Numbered from the stretch's first letter, positions 24,536 through 33,240 are shown. The stretch is DNA of 44,924 nucleotides from Oscillospiraceae bacterium (GCA_017398105.1 JAFQHF010000196.1:1-44924); one strand, 5' to 3'. Notes: generated by a model not told the origin, from the letters alone. Program-made: numbers and translations.

Positions 24536-24958
24536 ATGCAAACCAACACGATCAAATATATCGGATGTTTTTTTGAACCGGAACTGCTTAAGAGGTCTCT
24601 GGAAAACTATGAGCGTCAGAAACTGAGCAAGGAGATTTCCTACCCACATGTGACCTTTGCATACCGGCCCGAAGAAATTCCTGCAATGTTGTTTGGCCAG
24701 AGGGTAACTGTCAGAGCCATTGGGTATAGCTGTAACGGAGAAAATGAAGCATTACTGGTGGAATTTGTAAATCTTCCAGAATCCTTGAAAGCATATACCA
24801 AAAACATTGCCGTCCCGCACATCACACTTTCCATTGCGGAGTCTGCCAAAGCGGTCAACAGCTATAAGTTGGATTTCAAGCCGATCGCGCCTTTTTCACT
24901 GGTTGGGGTCTTTGGCGGCATGGATGAGACCGGAACAGTGCGCACCAGGCTCTTTTAA
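24536..24958 (+). CDS. 2H phosphoesterase-like protein
   Basis: 140 residues; GGAGGTG 5 bases before the ATG, 23 bp after the metallopeptidase stop. Two H-x-T motifs, His38-Val-Thr40 (YPHVTFAY) and His95-Ile-Thr97 (VPHITLSI), are spaced as in the 2H (LigT-like) superfamily, where two histidines cut 2',5' or 2',3'-cyclic phosphodiester bonds. Family members process RNA ends, and phage Acb1 proteins degrade cyclic-oligonucleotide alarm signals. On a mobile element an anti-signalling role is plausible but unproven. Length is at the short end for the family. Confidence 0.72.
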   Translation: MQTNTIKYIGCFFEPELLKRSLENYERQKLSKEISYPHVTFAYRPEEIPAMLFGQRVTVRAIGYSCNGENEALLVEFVNLPESLKAYTKNIAVPHITLSIAESAKAVNSYKLDFKPIAPFSLVGVFGGMDETGTVRTRLF

Positions 24959-25060
24959 CAGCATCCAAGCAACAGGCTCAGAAGAGAAATGCTCCTGGAA
25001 TTTGCCCGCCGAACCCGGGCCGGCCTGACAGCAGCTGATTGTCCCAGCCTTCCTCAACAA

Positions 25061-25099
25061 AAAATGGCGTACCTCCCGCGCGGAAGGTACGCCATTTTT
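25061..25099. terminator. Strong bidirectional terminator
   Basis: AAAATGGCGTACCT and AGGTACGCCATTTT form a 14-bp stem with a 10-base loop, A-rich before and T-rich after. It separates the convergent 2H gene and Sel1/HEPN gene 2. Confidence 0.92.
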
Positions 25100-25105
25100 G
25101 ACATC

Positions 25106-26671
25106 TTATTCTTTTTGCTCCAGCGGTGCCGTCAACCACAGCAGGGCCTTCAGTGCGCCTGTAATGTTGTTCACCTCTTTGTGTGCTGCTGTAATGCCCA
25201 GAAGGTCACAGCATCTGGCTGCATCCTCACTGGTCATGATCTTATCAGCATGGGCCGCGGGGTTGCGGTAGTTACGCGTCAGTTCCCAGGTCAGATCAGT
25301 AAAGTTCTTTCCATCCTTGGGATTCTTTTCCCAGGTTCCGGGAAGACAATAGTATCCGATCATGTCTTTATGCTCGCGGAACTTCCGCTTTGCGCACTCC
25401 TTCTCTGCCGCAGGACTGAGGAATTTCGTTGCTTTGACAAACTCCTCAAAAGCCGGAGATTTTACAATGCTTCCAACACTGCCAAGCGTAAAGAAAGGCT
25501 TGTCCAGATTCATTCGGGCTTTCTGGTCCTGTGCTTCCACGCCGATGGATTCCAGATAGCTGTCAAATGCGTCATAGAACCGCCGGCGGCACTCACGCTC
25601 CAGCGCGCTGACCGCAGTGACCACGATGCCGCAATAATCCCTGATCTCAAGCTTATCCGCCATCTTCATCAGGACATGGGCTGTTATCAGGGAATCGCAA
25701 CTTTCGTTGCACAGACGCGCCGGGTTGCGCCAGTCGCCCTTGAACAGCACCGACATAAATTCTTCTGCTTCTTTCAGTTCCTCCTTAGGAACCTTGTTCA
25801 GATTTTCGTGAATTCCCCGCTGCAACTCCTGCAGCCGTCCTCGGAATTCTTCCTCCGCTTCCTGCATCTCTGTCCACATGCCATCCAGGCTGGTCTGGAG
25901 CATCTGCACGGAGATTTCCATTCGCTTGATAATTTCATTGTTCGCTGTGACAATCGGTCTGATTTTTTGGACATTATCATGGATTTCCAGTAGCATCGCA
26001 CAAAGTTCATCATAGTTTAAATTGACTGTACGCTGCACAGAGAAAGATTTCTGATATTCTTCCAAGGCAATGGGGTTCTTTGACTTGAAAGAGACCTCGT
26101 CAAAAAACTCTTTGGCAGGCTGATACCCAGCATCGACGGCATTCATCAGCAGCTGGATCAGTCTGGGATTGTCCGGATCCACCTGATACAGGACTTTCGC
26201 CAAACGATACTGGGCATATACATTTCCCTGCTTTGCTGCATTGGTGTAGTCTTCTACCATATTTTTGTAGTCGTTTACAGGATCGTATTCCGCCAGTCCT
26301 TTTTCCCTTATATACCCAAGACCTAGCGCACCCTTATCACAGCCCTGGAGTTCAGATCTTGCAAACCACATGGCCGCCTTTTTTTCATGGTTGTTGCATG
26401 GAATCCAGCCGGACAAGTAAGCAACACCTACATAGAACTGAAGTTCGGGATTCAAGGGGCGCTCTCTTTTGGGGTTTGTCTTTTTTTCTTCTGCTTGGAT
26501 ATAGTCACACAACTGTTTCACAGCACGTTGTGGTTTCGGCTCATAACCATCCCAGCCCCAGATCTGAGCAAAAATCTCATAAAACTTAAAGTCCTTCCCG
26601 TACTGTACTTCGCGTGCTTCAATCAATTCTTTGCGGTTAGGAGTAGATTTTGTTTTTTTTCCTTTTGCCAT
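25106..26671 (-). CDS. Sel1-like / HEPN-like protein 2
   Basis: 521 residues, a clear shorter paralogue of the protein at 16876. Shared blocks: IWGWDGYEPKPQRAVKQL, LQFYVGVAYLSGWIP, AAMWFARSELQGCDKGALGL (Sel1-like), then RLCNESCDSLITAHVLMKMA and VVTAVSALERECRRRFYDAF, and YRNPAAHAD near the C-terminus: Arg469-Asn-x3-His474, an R-x4-H HEPN-type motif. It lacks the acidic tract. A coiled-coil segment lies at about 255-310. Its stop is 7 bp from a strong terminator, and the membrane-protein gene lies 21 bp upstream, so the two form an operon. Predicted cytoplasmic ribonuclease-type effector with a repeat sensor domain; inferred. Confidence 0.72.
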   Translation of the reverse strand: MAKGKKTKSTPNRKELIEAREVQYGKDFKFYEIFAQIWGWDGYEPKPQRAVKQLCDYIQAEEKKTNPKRERPLNPELQFYVGVAYLSGWIPCNNHEKKAAMWFARSELQGCDKGALGLGYIREKGLAEYDPVNDYKNMVEDYTNAAKQGNVYAQYRLAKVLYQVDPDNPRLIQLLMNAVDAGYQPAKEFFDEVSFKSKNPIALEEYQKSFSVQRTVNLNYDELCAMLLEIHDNVQKIRPIVTANNEIIKRMEISVQMLQTSLDGMWTEMQEAEEEFRGRLQELQRGIHENLNKVPKEELKEAEEFMSVLFKGDWRNPARLCNESCDSLITAHVLMKMADKLEIRDYCGIVVTAVSALERECRRRFYDAFDSYLESIGVEAQDQKARMNLDKPFFTLGSVGSIVKSPAFEEFVKATKFLSPAAEKECAKRKFREHKDMIGYYCLPGTWEKNPKDGKNFTDLTWELTRNYRNPAAHADKIMTSEDAARCCDLLGITAAHKEVNNITGALKALLWLTAPLEQKE

Positions 26672-26692
26672 AGCGCCTCACATCCTCTCCAC

Positions 26693-27268
26693 TTACTGAT
26701 AATAGAGGTTATATTCTTCCAGAACCATGTTTCCTTTTGTATCTGTTACCTGGATCCACAGCAGTGTAACGGCACCCTCCTGACATTGCGGAAGGACGAT
26801 GTTTCCTTCGTCACCGTCAATGCTGCTGAATTCCATACTCACAGAGGGAAAGCAGTATTCCATCTGCTCAACTTGCCCCTCCATGCTGTATGCCTGAATG
26901 TAAAGTTCGTCACCGGTAGAAACAAAGTGTATCATGTCACCACAATCATCGTGCTTCGGGCATTCATTTTCCAGCAGGGTGTCATCCAGCCATGCCTTTA
27001 CAAATACCTTACTCTGGTTTTCAGACAACTCTGTCAAAGACACTGATGTTTGTGTTTCTCCAGAAACAAACAGTTTATCAAACAGTACGTCCAATTCCGG
27101 GTAAAAAATGAGGAAAAGGCAGGCGATCGCAGTAGCTATAAAAAGTCCCAACTTGAAGCCGTGCATCTTCGCATGCTCTTTTTCCGGAGGTGCTGGGGGA
27201 ATGTGTGCCCCCAGATCCAGCACATACTCGTTATAAGGATTGAAAGCACCATGTTTCTTCTTACCCAT
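26693..27268 (-). CDS. Single-pass membrane protein, partner of Sel1/HEPN 2
   Basis: 191 residues. A cytoplasmic N-terminus with NPYNEYVLDLGAHIPPAPPE precedes one membrane segment (LGLFIATAIACLFLIFY, about 40-56) and a roughly 130-residue outer domain with no known fold (ECPKHDDCGDMIHF, FPSVSMEFSSIDGDEGNI). The N-terminal N-x-Y-x2-D-L-G pattern also occurs at the start of Sel1/HEPN 1 (FENRYIQDLGVDI), a hint of a shared docking motif. It has its own promoter and lies 21 bp before Sel1/HEPN 2. Confidence 0.62.
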   Translation of the reverse strand: MGKKKHGAFNPYNEYVLDLGAHIPPAPPEKEHAKMHGFKLGLFIATAIACLFLIFYPELDVLFDKLFVSGETQTSVSLTELSENQSKVFVKAWLDDTLLENECPKHDDCGDMIHFVSTGDELYIQAYSMEGQVEQMEYCFPSVSMEFSSIDGDEGNIVLPQCQEGAVTLLWIQVTDTKGNMVLEEYNLYYQ

Positions 27269-27303
27269 ATATGTTACCTCGCTTCAGAATCCATTTATTT
27301 CCC

Positions 27304-27332
27304 ATTATACTGCTGTGATGAAACTTTTTCAA
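27304..27332 (-). promoter_or_regulatory. Sigma-A promoter of the membrane/HEPN pair
   Basis: Minus strand TTGAAA (27327-27332), exactly 17 bases, perfect TATAAT (27304-27309), about 35 bases before the start codon at 27268. ACTGCTGT and ACAGCAGT form an inverted repeat spanning it, a possible operator. Confidence 0.8.
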
Positions 27333-27341
27333 CAGCAGTTT

Positions 27342-28235
27342 TCAGAACCCCAGCAAGCCTGCCAGTTTCTCGGTGAATCTTCCGCTCAAATGCCGCTTCT
27401 CCGGAAGGGCATACAGCCTTCTGTTCCGGTAGAAGGTATCCTGGTCGTTGGTAAAGCGCAGCTGGAAGCTGCATTTCCCCTGCAGCTTGCCTGCCAGCTC
27501 CTGCATGAGCTGAGTCATATGTGAATGACTTTCGGCCACGATCACCACCTCATAGCCTTCTGACTCCGTTAAGTTCAACGGACTGCCGCTTGCAAGTGTA
27601 TCGTTTATCCGCTTCAGTTTACATACAAGCTCATCTACGGAACCGCTGCTGCTTCGCACCGCTTCCACGAATACTGTCTTCTCCCTGGTCTGAACCACTG
27701 CCTGGGGGCGGAACAGACGGTTCCCCGCAGGATCATGGATATCTCTGACCAATCTGCCGAAAGCAGTATGTTCAGCTTCTTTCACATATCCCTGGGCAAT
27801 AATAAACTGCAACGCCGCCAGCTGCCGTTTTGCATGGAGGCTGTCCATGCGGTCTACATAACCTGCGCGCAGGACTGACCGCCCTGTGCTTTCCACAGCC
27901 TGCCTTCCAAGCTCTCCCAATGTGTAAACCTGAAGATTGGACTGTCCGGCGGATGTCTGGAACCGAAGACGGTTCAGATATCCGTTGTCCGCCAGACGCC
28001 GCAGGCAGGCCCGGATATCATCCAGGCTGATTTTCTGCGATCCAGCCGATTCCAGATACCGGTATGCCAGCAGACCGGTAACGATCAGGACACGGTTGAT
28101 GATACCCAGCAGCAGCCGGTCAAGCTCGCTCAGGTGGATGGGATTTGGGAGGCCGGTGTTGGCCTCCACAAGACGTTCGCTGGGATAAAACTGAAAGGGA
28201 GATGTATCCTTCTGTGCGGTTCTGTATTCTGCCAT
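27342..28235 (-). CDS. Winged-helix protein, possible replication-relaxation type
   Basis: 297 residues; AAGGAGGT 7-8 bases before the ATG at 28235, so longer starts are rejected. Residues about 30-110 form a winged helix (LDRLLLGIINRVLIVTGLLA, DDIRACLRRLADNGYLNRLR). The second half has REKTVFVEAVRSSSGS and YEVVIVAESHSHMTQL, a restriction-endonuclease-like or Rossmann-like alpha/beta pattern. The layout recalls Replic_Relax family proteins of Gram-positive mobile elements; this is a moderate guess. It is the last gene of the four-gene PIN operon, 13 bp after PIN-like protein 2. Confidence 0.5.
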   Translation of the reverse strand: MAEYRTAQKDTSPFQFYPSERLVEANTGLPNPIHLSELDRLLLGIINRVLIVTGLLAYRYLESAGSQKISLDDIRACLRRLADNGYLNRLRFQTSAGQSNLQVYTLGELGRQAVESTGRSVLRAGYVDRMDSLHAKRQLAALQFIIAQGYVKEAEHTAFGRLVRDIHDPAGNRLFRPQAVVQTREKTVFVEAVRSSSGSVDELVCKLKRINDTLASGSPLNLTESEGYEVVIVAESHSHMTQLMQELAGKLQGKCSFQLRFTNDQDTFYRNRRLYALPEKRHLSGRFTEKLAGLLGF

Positions 28236-28248
28236 AAAGTCTACCTCC

Positions 28249-28905
28249 TTAAAGGCCCAGTTTCCGGAACAGATCAGAATACTGGGAACTTTCCGCATTG
28301 TTTCTGGCTGAAACCCGTTCCGCGTGGACAACTTCTGTCCGGGAATCGGGACTGTTGAAGCTGTTGAGTTGTCCATACTGATTGGAGATCCGTTTCACCG
28401 TAACGGTATACTCCATCCGGCAAGAACGAATCTGACTGAACAAACTGCAGTCTGCCGCAAGATCTCCGGACTGGGTCAGCACCAGAATGTTTTTTTCGTA
28501 TATGTTTTTGGACACATACTTGATGATCCCGGCACTGCCGCTTTCTTCTGTATTTGGACTGCCGCGAAGGATGATGACGTTGTTATTCTGGAGAATCCGA
28601 ATCAGATCCAGCGCACGAGTTGCTTTCATCCTCTTATGGGTATCTGTGCCCACAGACATGCTGCGAAGTTCTTCCATAACCGACTGCAGAATCGTGATCT
28701 GCTTACTGTGGCGACGCAGAATCAGGATCAGATCCTTCAGAAGCATTTCGAAAGGCTCTCCTTTCAAAATGGTACCAGTATCCAGAAGAATCAAATCATT
28801 GCTCTTAACCAGCGTATTCAGAAAAGACTGGTAGGACGGACTCATGGTAGGAGGGATCAGATTCTGGCTGTTGGTGGGATAACGATTGTTCTGATAATTC
28901 ATCAT
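28249..28905 (-). CDS. PIN-like domain protein 2
   Basis: 218 residues from ATG-ATG with AAGGAG upstream. Acidic motifs in PIN order: DLILLDTGTILKG (first Asp), ITILQSVMEELRSM (Glu), and NILVLTQSGDLAADCSLFSQ (Asp pair), as in PIN ribonucleases. It ends SSQYSDLFRKLGL, like the neighbour's STAEICRHLGL, a shared C-terminal tail. It and the next gene appear to be distant paralogues. PIN proteins cut RNA in toxin-antitoxin systems and rRNA or mRNA processing. Confidence 0.6.
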   Translation of the reverse strand: MMNYQNNRYPTNSQNLIPPTMSPSYQSFLNTLVKSNDLILLDTGTILKGEPFEMLLKDLILILRRHSKQITILQSVMEELRSMSVGTDTHKRMKATRALDLIRILQNNNVIILRGSPNTEESGSAGIIKYVSKNIYEKNILVLTQSGDLAADCSLFSQIRSCRMEYTVTVKRISNQYGQLNSFNSPDSRTEVVHAERVSARNNAESSQYSDLFRKLGL

Positions 28906-28937
28906 AAAGCATTTCTCCTTAAATAAAATAATCATGA

Positions 28938-29495
28938 TTACAGGCCCAAGTGTCGGCAGATTTCTGCCGTACTTCTGTTTGCTTTGCACGCGCGCTGGTG
29001 TTGAATCGGGGTTCGCACCAGCATCCCTTTTTCCAGTTTGTAGGTGTGAACTGGATTTGCCTGAGCGGAGTGGATCCGGTTGAGAAGGTTTATATCTTCC
29101 GTCAATTGCCTGTCCTGTGTGATCACAGCGACTTGCCGCCGAAACCGGTCTGTGCTGACTGCTTTGACGAAATAGTGGTCTGCCTGTTCACTATATTCTG
29201 GTTGCCCCGAGCTTTCTGAAAGACCTGCCTCCGTAAGTTTGAGGATAAGCGCTCTTGCCTTCTGCGCCTGAGCACAGCAGGTGGATGTAACACCCCCACA
29301 GAGGTAGGACAGTTCCTGCACCACAGGATAGGGTATTACGATTTTTTTACCGGTTCTGATCAGTTCCGGGATCAGACTCCGCAGGCAACTGCGGAGTCCT
29401 TCCTCCAAAAGTGAACAGGTGTCAAAGTAAATGTCGTCATAATCCCCGACAGGGAAAACATCGGCGGATTCTTTTTTGCGTAAATCAAAGAGCAA
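28938..29495 (-). CDS. PIN-like domain protein 1
   Basis: 185 residues with a TTG start; AAGGAGG lies 8-9 bases upstream and overlaps the stop of the 80-residue gene. PIN-type acidic motifs: DIYFDTCSLLEEG, PYPVVQELSYL and VAVITQDRQLTEDINLL. The tail ends CRHLGL. A Cys-rich patch (LCGGVTSTCCAQ) lies in the middle. It is probably an RNA-binding or RNA-cutting partner of PIN-like protein 2. Confidence 0.62.
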   Translation of the reverse strand: MLFDLRKKESADVFPVGDYDDIYFDTCSLLEEGLRSCLRSLIPELIRTGKKIVIPYPVVQELSYLCGGVTSTCCAQAQKARALILKLTEAGLSESSGQPEYSEQADHYFVKAVSTDRFRRQVAVITQDRQLTEDINLLNRIHSAQANPVHTYKLEKGMLVRTPIQHQRACKANRSTAEICRHLGL

Positions 29496-29510
29496 CAGTC
29501 ACTCCTCCTT

Positions 29511-29753
29511 TTAGACACATTCCCTCATCACATAGGTGATATATATCGGAAGTTTTTCGATTGTTTTATCCAACCTGGGGTTTCGATTCCATCCGCGGTA
29601 CTCCCGCAGCTGATTCACTGAGATACCGTTGCGAAAATAACGGTAAACACCTCCTGTAAATCTCTGTATGAAGAGAAATTGTTCCCCCCGATCAGAGTGC
29701 AAGTAGAAATACAAATGGTTATTCATGCTTTTTACCGTAATTTTCTTTTTCAT
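29511..29753 (-). CDS. Small basic protein heading the PIN operon
   Basis: 80 residues from the ATG at 29753 with GGGAGG 4 bases upstream. Sequence KKKITVKSMNNHLYFYLHSD ... FIQRFTGGVYRYFRNGISVN ... LREYRGWNRNPRLDKTIEKL is basic and beta-rich, compatible with nucleic-acid binding. Its stop overlaps the next ribosome binding site. It may be an antitoxin or repressor acting on the palindrome just upstream; unproven. Confidence 0.6.
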   Translation of the reverse strand: MKKKITVKSMNNHLYFYLHSDRGEQFLFIQRFTGGVYRYFRNGISVNQLREYRGWNRNPRLDKTIEKLPIYITYVMRECV

Positions 29754-29770
29754 AAATCCTCCCAAATACA

Positions 29771-29785
29771 CCGTAAAATTTACGG
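29771..29785. promoter_or_regulatory. Palindromic operator candidate of the PIN operon
   Basis: CCGTAAAATTTACGG is a perfect 7+1+7 palindrome centred about 25 bases before the first start codon of the operon. A CCGTAA half-site recurs at about 29734. Confidence 0.5.
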
Positions 29786-30217
29786 CACGGCTTCCGGTTA
29801 GAATCGGCATCACTTCCTGAGAAGAGATACCGATTCTGTTCCGTACTCAAATTTCAATGTACATAATAGAGCGATATTCTGTTATCAAGGTGCAGTCAGT
29901 GTAATTATGAATATGGGGATCCCAATTTCATAATACTATCCTACCATAAATTTACAGGAATTATAGTCGCACGGAAAATATATATTTTATTCCCTTATTG
30001 GAAATATATTACTATTTTTTTGTATTTCTGATTCCTATTACAGGAACAAGCGTGCCTTGAACACTGAACAACACCACCGACGGTCATACACTATCAGGTG
30101 TAACTGCAACCGGGCATTCTTAACCTGCGGATATATATGCATACTTCGTACTAAATGAATCTGTCCATATGATATACCATTGCGTATTCTCTCTGTGCAA
30201 CTTGCAATAGAGAAAAG
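29786..30217. other. Non-coding stretch
   Basis: About 430 AT-rich bases between the PIN operon and the zinc-finger remnant. Short open frames on both strands lack ribosome binding sites. A weak TTGATA about 29881 on the minus strand could belong to the PIN operon promoter. Nothing else seen. Confidence 0.5.
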
Positions 30218-30242
30218 ACCCCTTCTCAAATTGAGAAGGGGT
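30218..30242 (-). terminator. Terminator after zinc-finger remnant
   Basis: ACCCCTTCTC and GAGAAGGGGT form a 10-bp stem with a CAAATTG-type loop region. On the minus strand it is followed by CTTTTCTC, as expected for an intrinsic terminator. Confidence 0.7.
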
Positions 30243-30270
30243 ACCATGGCACAAACAATCACTGAACTTT

Positions 30271-30573
30271 TTACTTATCCTTAATTTTACATTCCTTGCT
30301 GCAATAAACATCTTCCTCGTTCTCCGTAAAGAATGCCTTATAGCAATTGGGACACAACTTCAGTGAAGAAGTCTCATCCACAAGCATGAAGCTGAACATC
30401 ATCTGGATTGCCAATAGCAGAGAATGGAAATCCCAATGTAATCCAAGCATATTGCTAAGGCCATCCGTAATCATCTGGATGAACACGATTTCCATTATAA
30501 CTTTGACGAGTGTCGTGGTGTCTTCAACCTGCTCATGGGTGTTGGTGGCAAAGCCAAGACTTTGATCTACCAC
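30271..30573 (-). pseudogene. C-terminal zinc-finger remnant
   Basis: About 100 codons open from a GTG at 30573 that has no ribosome binding site; the frame stays open upstream only to 30615. The end has LCPNCYKAFF, then VYCSKECKIK: a four-cysteine zinc knuckle like that at the C-terminus of larger CGNR or DUF6076-type proteins. The missing N-terminal part suggests a truncated gene. It may still be made from the GTG, but that is less likely. Confidence 0.5.
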
Positions 30574-30697
30574 ATCATTACATATCTTGATAATATATGT
30601 TTTTAATCGTAGTCACTGATACAACCAGAGATTACGATTTGATCTCTCTACTCTTTTATGACTTCATAAAAACTACAAATCAATACTCTTATGAAAG

Positions 30698-30738
30698 CCG
30701 CCGTATCCCGGTCTGTATGATCGGAATACGGCGGTTTT
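30698..30738. terminator. Terminator of the 82-aa gene
   Basis: CCGCCGTAT and ATACGGCGG form a 9-bp stem, partly extended by CCCG/CGGA, with TTTT on the plus side and CTTTC on the minus side. It ends the replication-type operon on the minus strand. Confidence 0.75.
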
Positions 30739-30745
30739 CAGTTTA

Positions 30746-30994
30746 TCAGTTTAACAGCTTCTTCTCATGTTCAACTTCTAGCTGGGCCAACCGTTTACGG
30801 TTGTAGGTCAGCAGATCACTGGTGCGGCGGTACAGATCCTCCTTACCGGACTGATATACTGCAATCAGATAGCCAAGAGACTTGAACTTGTTGAACAGAG
30901 GCAACAGCTGGCACTGTACCGTTGTATCGGACTGATCCTTGTTGGTCAGCCAGACCTCCACAAGTTTCTGGTTTTTATTTACGTTCACTTCCAC
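30746..30994 (-). CDS. Small conserved protein, copy 1 (paired with 36743-37000)
   Basis: 82 residues with a GTG start; AAGGAG 7 bases upstream. Its C-terminal half (SGKEDLYRRTSDLLTYNRKR, then LAQLEVE) is nearly the same as that of the protein at 36743-37000, and both begin MEV-(N/H)-(V/L)-N with VWLTN next. A mixed alpha/beta small protein with a basic helix. It lies 14 bp after the ATPase gene, so it is likely made with it. Family seen on many Gram-positive mobile elements, role unknown. Confidence 0.7.
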   Translation of the reverse strand: MEVNVNKNQKLVEVWLTNKDQSDTTVQCQLLPLFNKFKSLGYLIAVYQSGKEDLYRRTSDLLTYNRKRLAQLEVEHEKKLLN

Positions 30995-31008
30995 ATAACC
31001 ACTCCTTC

Positions 31009-33240
31009 TTAGAATTCGCCCAGTTCTTGACGGAGATATTCCTGTGCATTCGCAACATTCATAACCATCATGCGAGGCTGACCCTCCACGGAAGACTTTC
31101 GAGAATACAGCTTCTTTGTTTTCTCATAATCGATTTCGATGATGCCGTTATCAGCCATCATACTCAAGATATTCCGCTCCTTTAGAGGGAACATCACACC
31201 CATGCGGTTCCAGTACTGCGTGACCTTGGGGTAGATATCCCGGTTACGAAGCCACCAGCATCCTTCACGTACATAGCCGGTATGCTCGGCAGACCGGTAA
31301 TCACCTGCGCTGGAAGCCAGAACGATGGTTCCATTCTCAACCATATCGAACAACGCTCTGAGATACATCGCTACGGGGTTCATTTCTCGGCTGGAATTCT
31401 CACTGAGCACCACTGCATTCAAAATGGACTGCTGGAAAGATGCCGTCAGCTCGGATAAATATTCACCAGTGAAAGCACCAATGGTACCTGCATAGTTCAA
31501 AAGAATCTGGGCCATCACCTGTAAAATTGCCGCAGTGTCCACAAGCCGGGGCTCACGGATACTCTGGCTGAACAAGGCCCGCTGACGGGGAAATTCATTC
31601 TGGATATACCGTACAATTGCATCTCCTTCCAGACCACAGTAATGGAGGAAGTGGTACATATGGGTTTGAAGAATCAGAGGATTGTCCTGGAACCAGCGAA
31701 GAAGGCTACCATCAAAATCGCCCTTATCGATCCGAAGGATCAGACAGCGGAGCAGGGAACTGTTGCTGCCGAAAATATCCTCACCAGTAATAAGACCGCA
31801 GCAGGAAGGTGCAGGTGTAATGCGCTGCTGTAGATTGGGGGAACTGCGGCCCTTGCTGTTGCTGTCACCAAAGATCCGGAAAATCTGCTCCGCCTTTGCC
31901 GCCATCGTTCCGGATTCGGAAACCGTTACAGGCGGACGCAGATCATCAATAATCTGCACACAGCCAATGGCCTTTGAAATCGTCTGTTCAATGTAGACTA
32001 CCGTATCCAAAAAGGATGCTACAGGCGCATTGCCATATTTATCGTAGAGCTTGTACAGGCAGGTAACAACCGCAGTCTTCAGACTGCCGCTGGGACCGAT
32101 CAATGCAGTAACAAACCGAATCAGGCACCCTGCTGCCTTGAACAGTTCAAACATGGGGCCTAAATGCGCAACCAGGAACAGACACAGCATAACTTCTGCC
32201 TTTCGGCCAATCTGCAGGAACTGGAAAGCATCCAAAAATGCCTGCTTCTGGGTACTGCCGATGCTGCAGGGAATAGACTTTCCCGTTTCATAAATCACAT
32301 TGGGCATCGGAGGAACTGCATTGTCATGGACATAGACCCAACGTCCACGGATGTGAAAGAAACCCGTACAACAAATAACATCGACCTTTTCAGCAAATCT
32401 GGTCTGCATACGGATGACGTTCTCAATGAGCTTATTGGCAGACTTAATACCGCTGGAAATAGTACAGGCAGGAACCTCCTTTTGAATGGTCTTCAGCACC
32501 ATGGAAACAGACCCCTTCGGAATGGTCAGACGCTGGGTATATCCCTGATGGGTAACATCAACGCTATATTCCTCGTGATACTCGCCAGGACGGGTATATA
32601 CAGTACGGCATTCGGGGACACGAATAGTGAAGTTTGCGATAGCGTAGTCACCATCCGACAACTTAATGTACAAAACCTCATCGCGCTCATAGACCTGCAT
32701 ATCTCCCATGATCATGTCGGGGGCGTCCACTTCACGAAGGACAGGAGACACAGGAGTGTTGCCTCGGAATACCTGGACACTAAGTGCAGGCTGATCCTTG
32801 ACAATTTCTGCTGACTTTTCCGTAGGTGTTTTCTCCTGTATTTCCTTTTCCCTCTTCTCCTGCTCATCTAAAAACCGCTTCACTTGCAGGAACTGACGGT
32901 ACTGCTCATCCGGCATATTGTATATAGGGTTTTCGTATTCTACCGGGCCCCAAACCATCCCATTGTACATACCATAGGGTGCCATCTGTCCGAGTTCATA
33001 GTGGAAACCATCAGGTGTTTTACCATCCAAAAAGTCCTCTGCATAAAGCATGGGTTCTATCGGTCCCTCTTTCGTTGGTGTCACCACAGGATAGTAGGCT
33101 CTATAATCTCTTGCCTTTACCTCCTCTTCCGAAAGTCTGTTTCCGTTTTCATCTCGCGGTCCAAGCGCAATTCGCATTGCCTCTTTTGCCTGTTTGAATG
33201 TTGCTTCTGATAATCCATACTTATAGTTTTCTTCTAACAT
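31009..33240 (-). CDS. Replication-type ATPase / DUF927-like helicase candidate
   Basis: 743 residues; AGGAGG-type site 6 bases upstream. A Walker A motif (ALIGPSGSLKTAVVTCLY, about 390) and a Walker B-like IIDDLRPP about 65 residues later sit in a domain like DUF927/primase-associated helicases of plasmids and phages. The N-terminal 280 residues have RAYYPVVTPTKEGPIEPMLY and no recognised domain. SEBG-style conflict or restriction motifs are absent. Together with the iteron-like cluster it suggests an ability to replicate when excised, but no primase active site is visible. Confidence 0.6.
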   Translation of the reverse strand: MLEENYKYGLSEATFKQAKEAMRIALGPRDENGNRLSEEEVKARDYRAYYPVVTPTKEGPIEPMLYAEDFLDGKTPDGFHYELGQMAPYGMYNGMVWGPVEYENPIYNMPDEQYRQFLQVKRFLDEQEKREKEIQEKTPTEKSAEIVKDQPALSVQVFRGNTPVSPVLREVDAPDMIMGDMQVYERDEVLYIKLSDGDYAIANFTIRVPECRTVYTRPGEYHEEYSVDVTHQGYTQRLTIPKGSVSMVLKTIQKEVPACTISSGIKSANKLIENVIRMQTRFAEKVDVICCTGFFHIRGRWVYVHDNAVPPMPNVIYETGKSIPCSIGSTQKQAFLDAFQFLQIGRKAEVMLCLFLVAHLGPMFELFKAAGCLIRFVTALIGPSGSLKTAVVTCLYKLYDKYGNAPVASFLDTVVYIEQTISKAIGCVQIIDDLRPPVTVSESGTMAAKAEQIFRIFGDSNSKGRSSPNLQQRITPAPSCCGLITGEDIFGSNSSLLRCLILRIDKGDFDGSLLRWFQDNPLILQTHMYHFLHYCGLEGDAIVRYIQNEFPRQRALFSQSIREPRLVDTAAILQVMAQILLNYAGTIGAFTGEYLSELTASFQQSILNAVVLSENSSREMNPVAMYLRALFDMVENGTIVLASSAGDYRSAEHTGYVREGCWWLRNRDIYPKVTQYWNRMGVMFPLKERNILSMMADNGIIEIDYEKTKKLYSRKSSVEGQPRMMVMNVANAQEYLRQELGEF

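Noticed and set aside
24989..25993. 334-codon plus-strand open frame opposite Sel1/HEPN 2
   Set aside because: It runs through a strong bidirectional terminator and opposes a gene with a clear paralogue at 16876.
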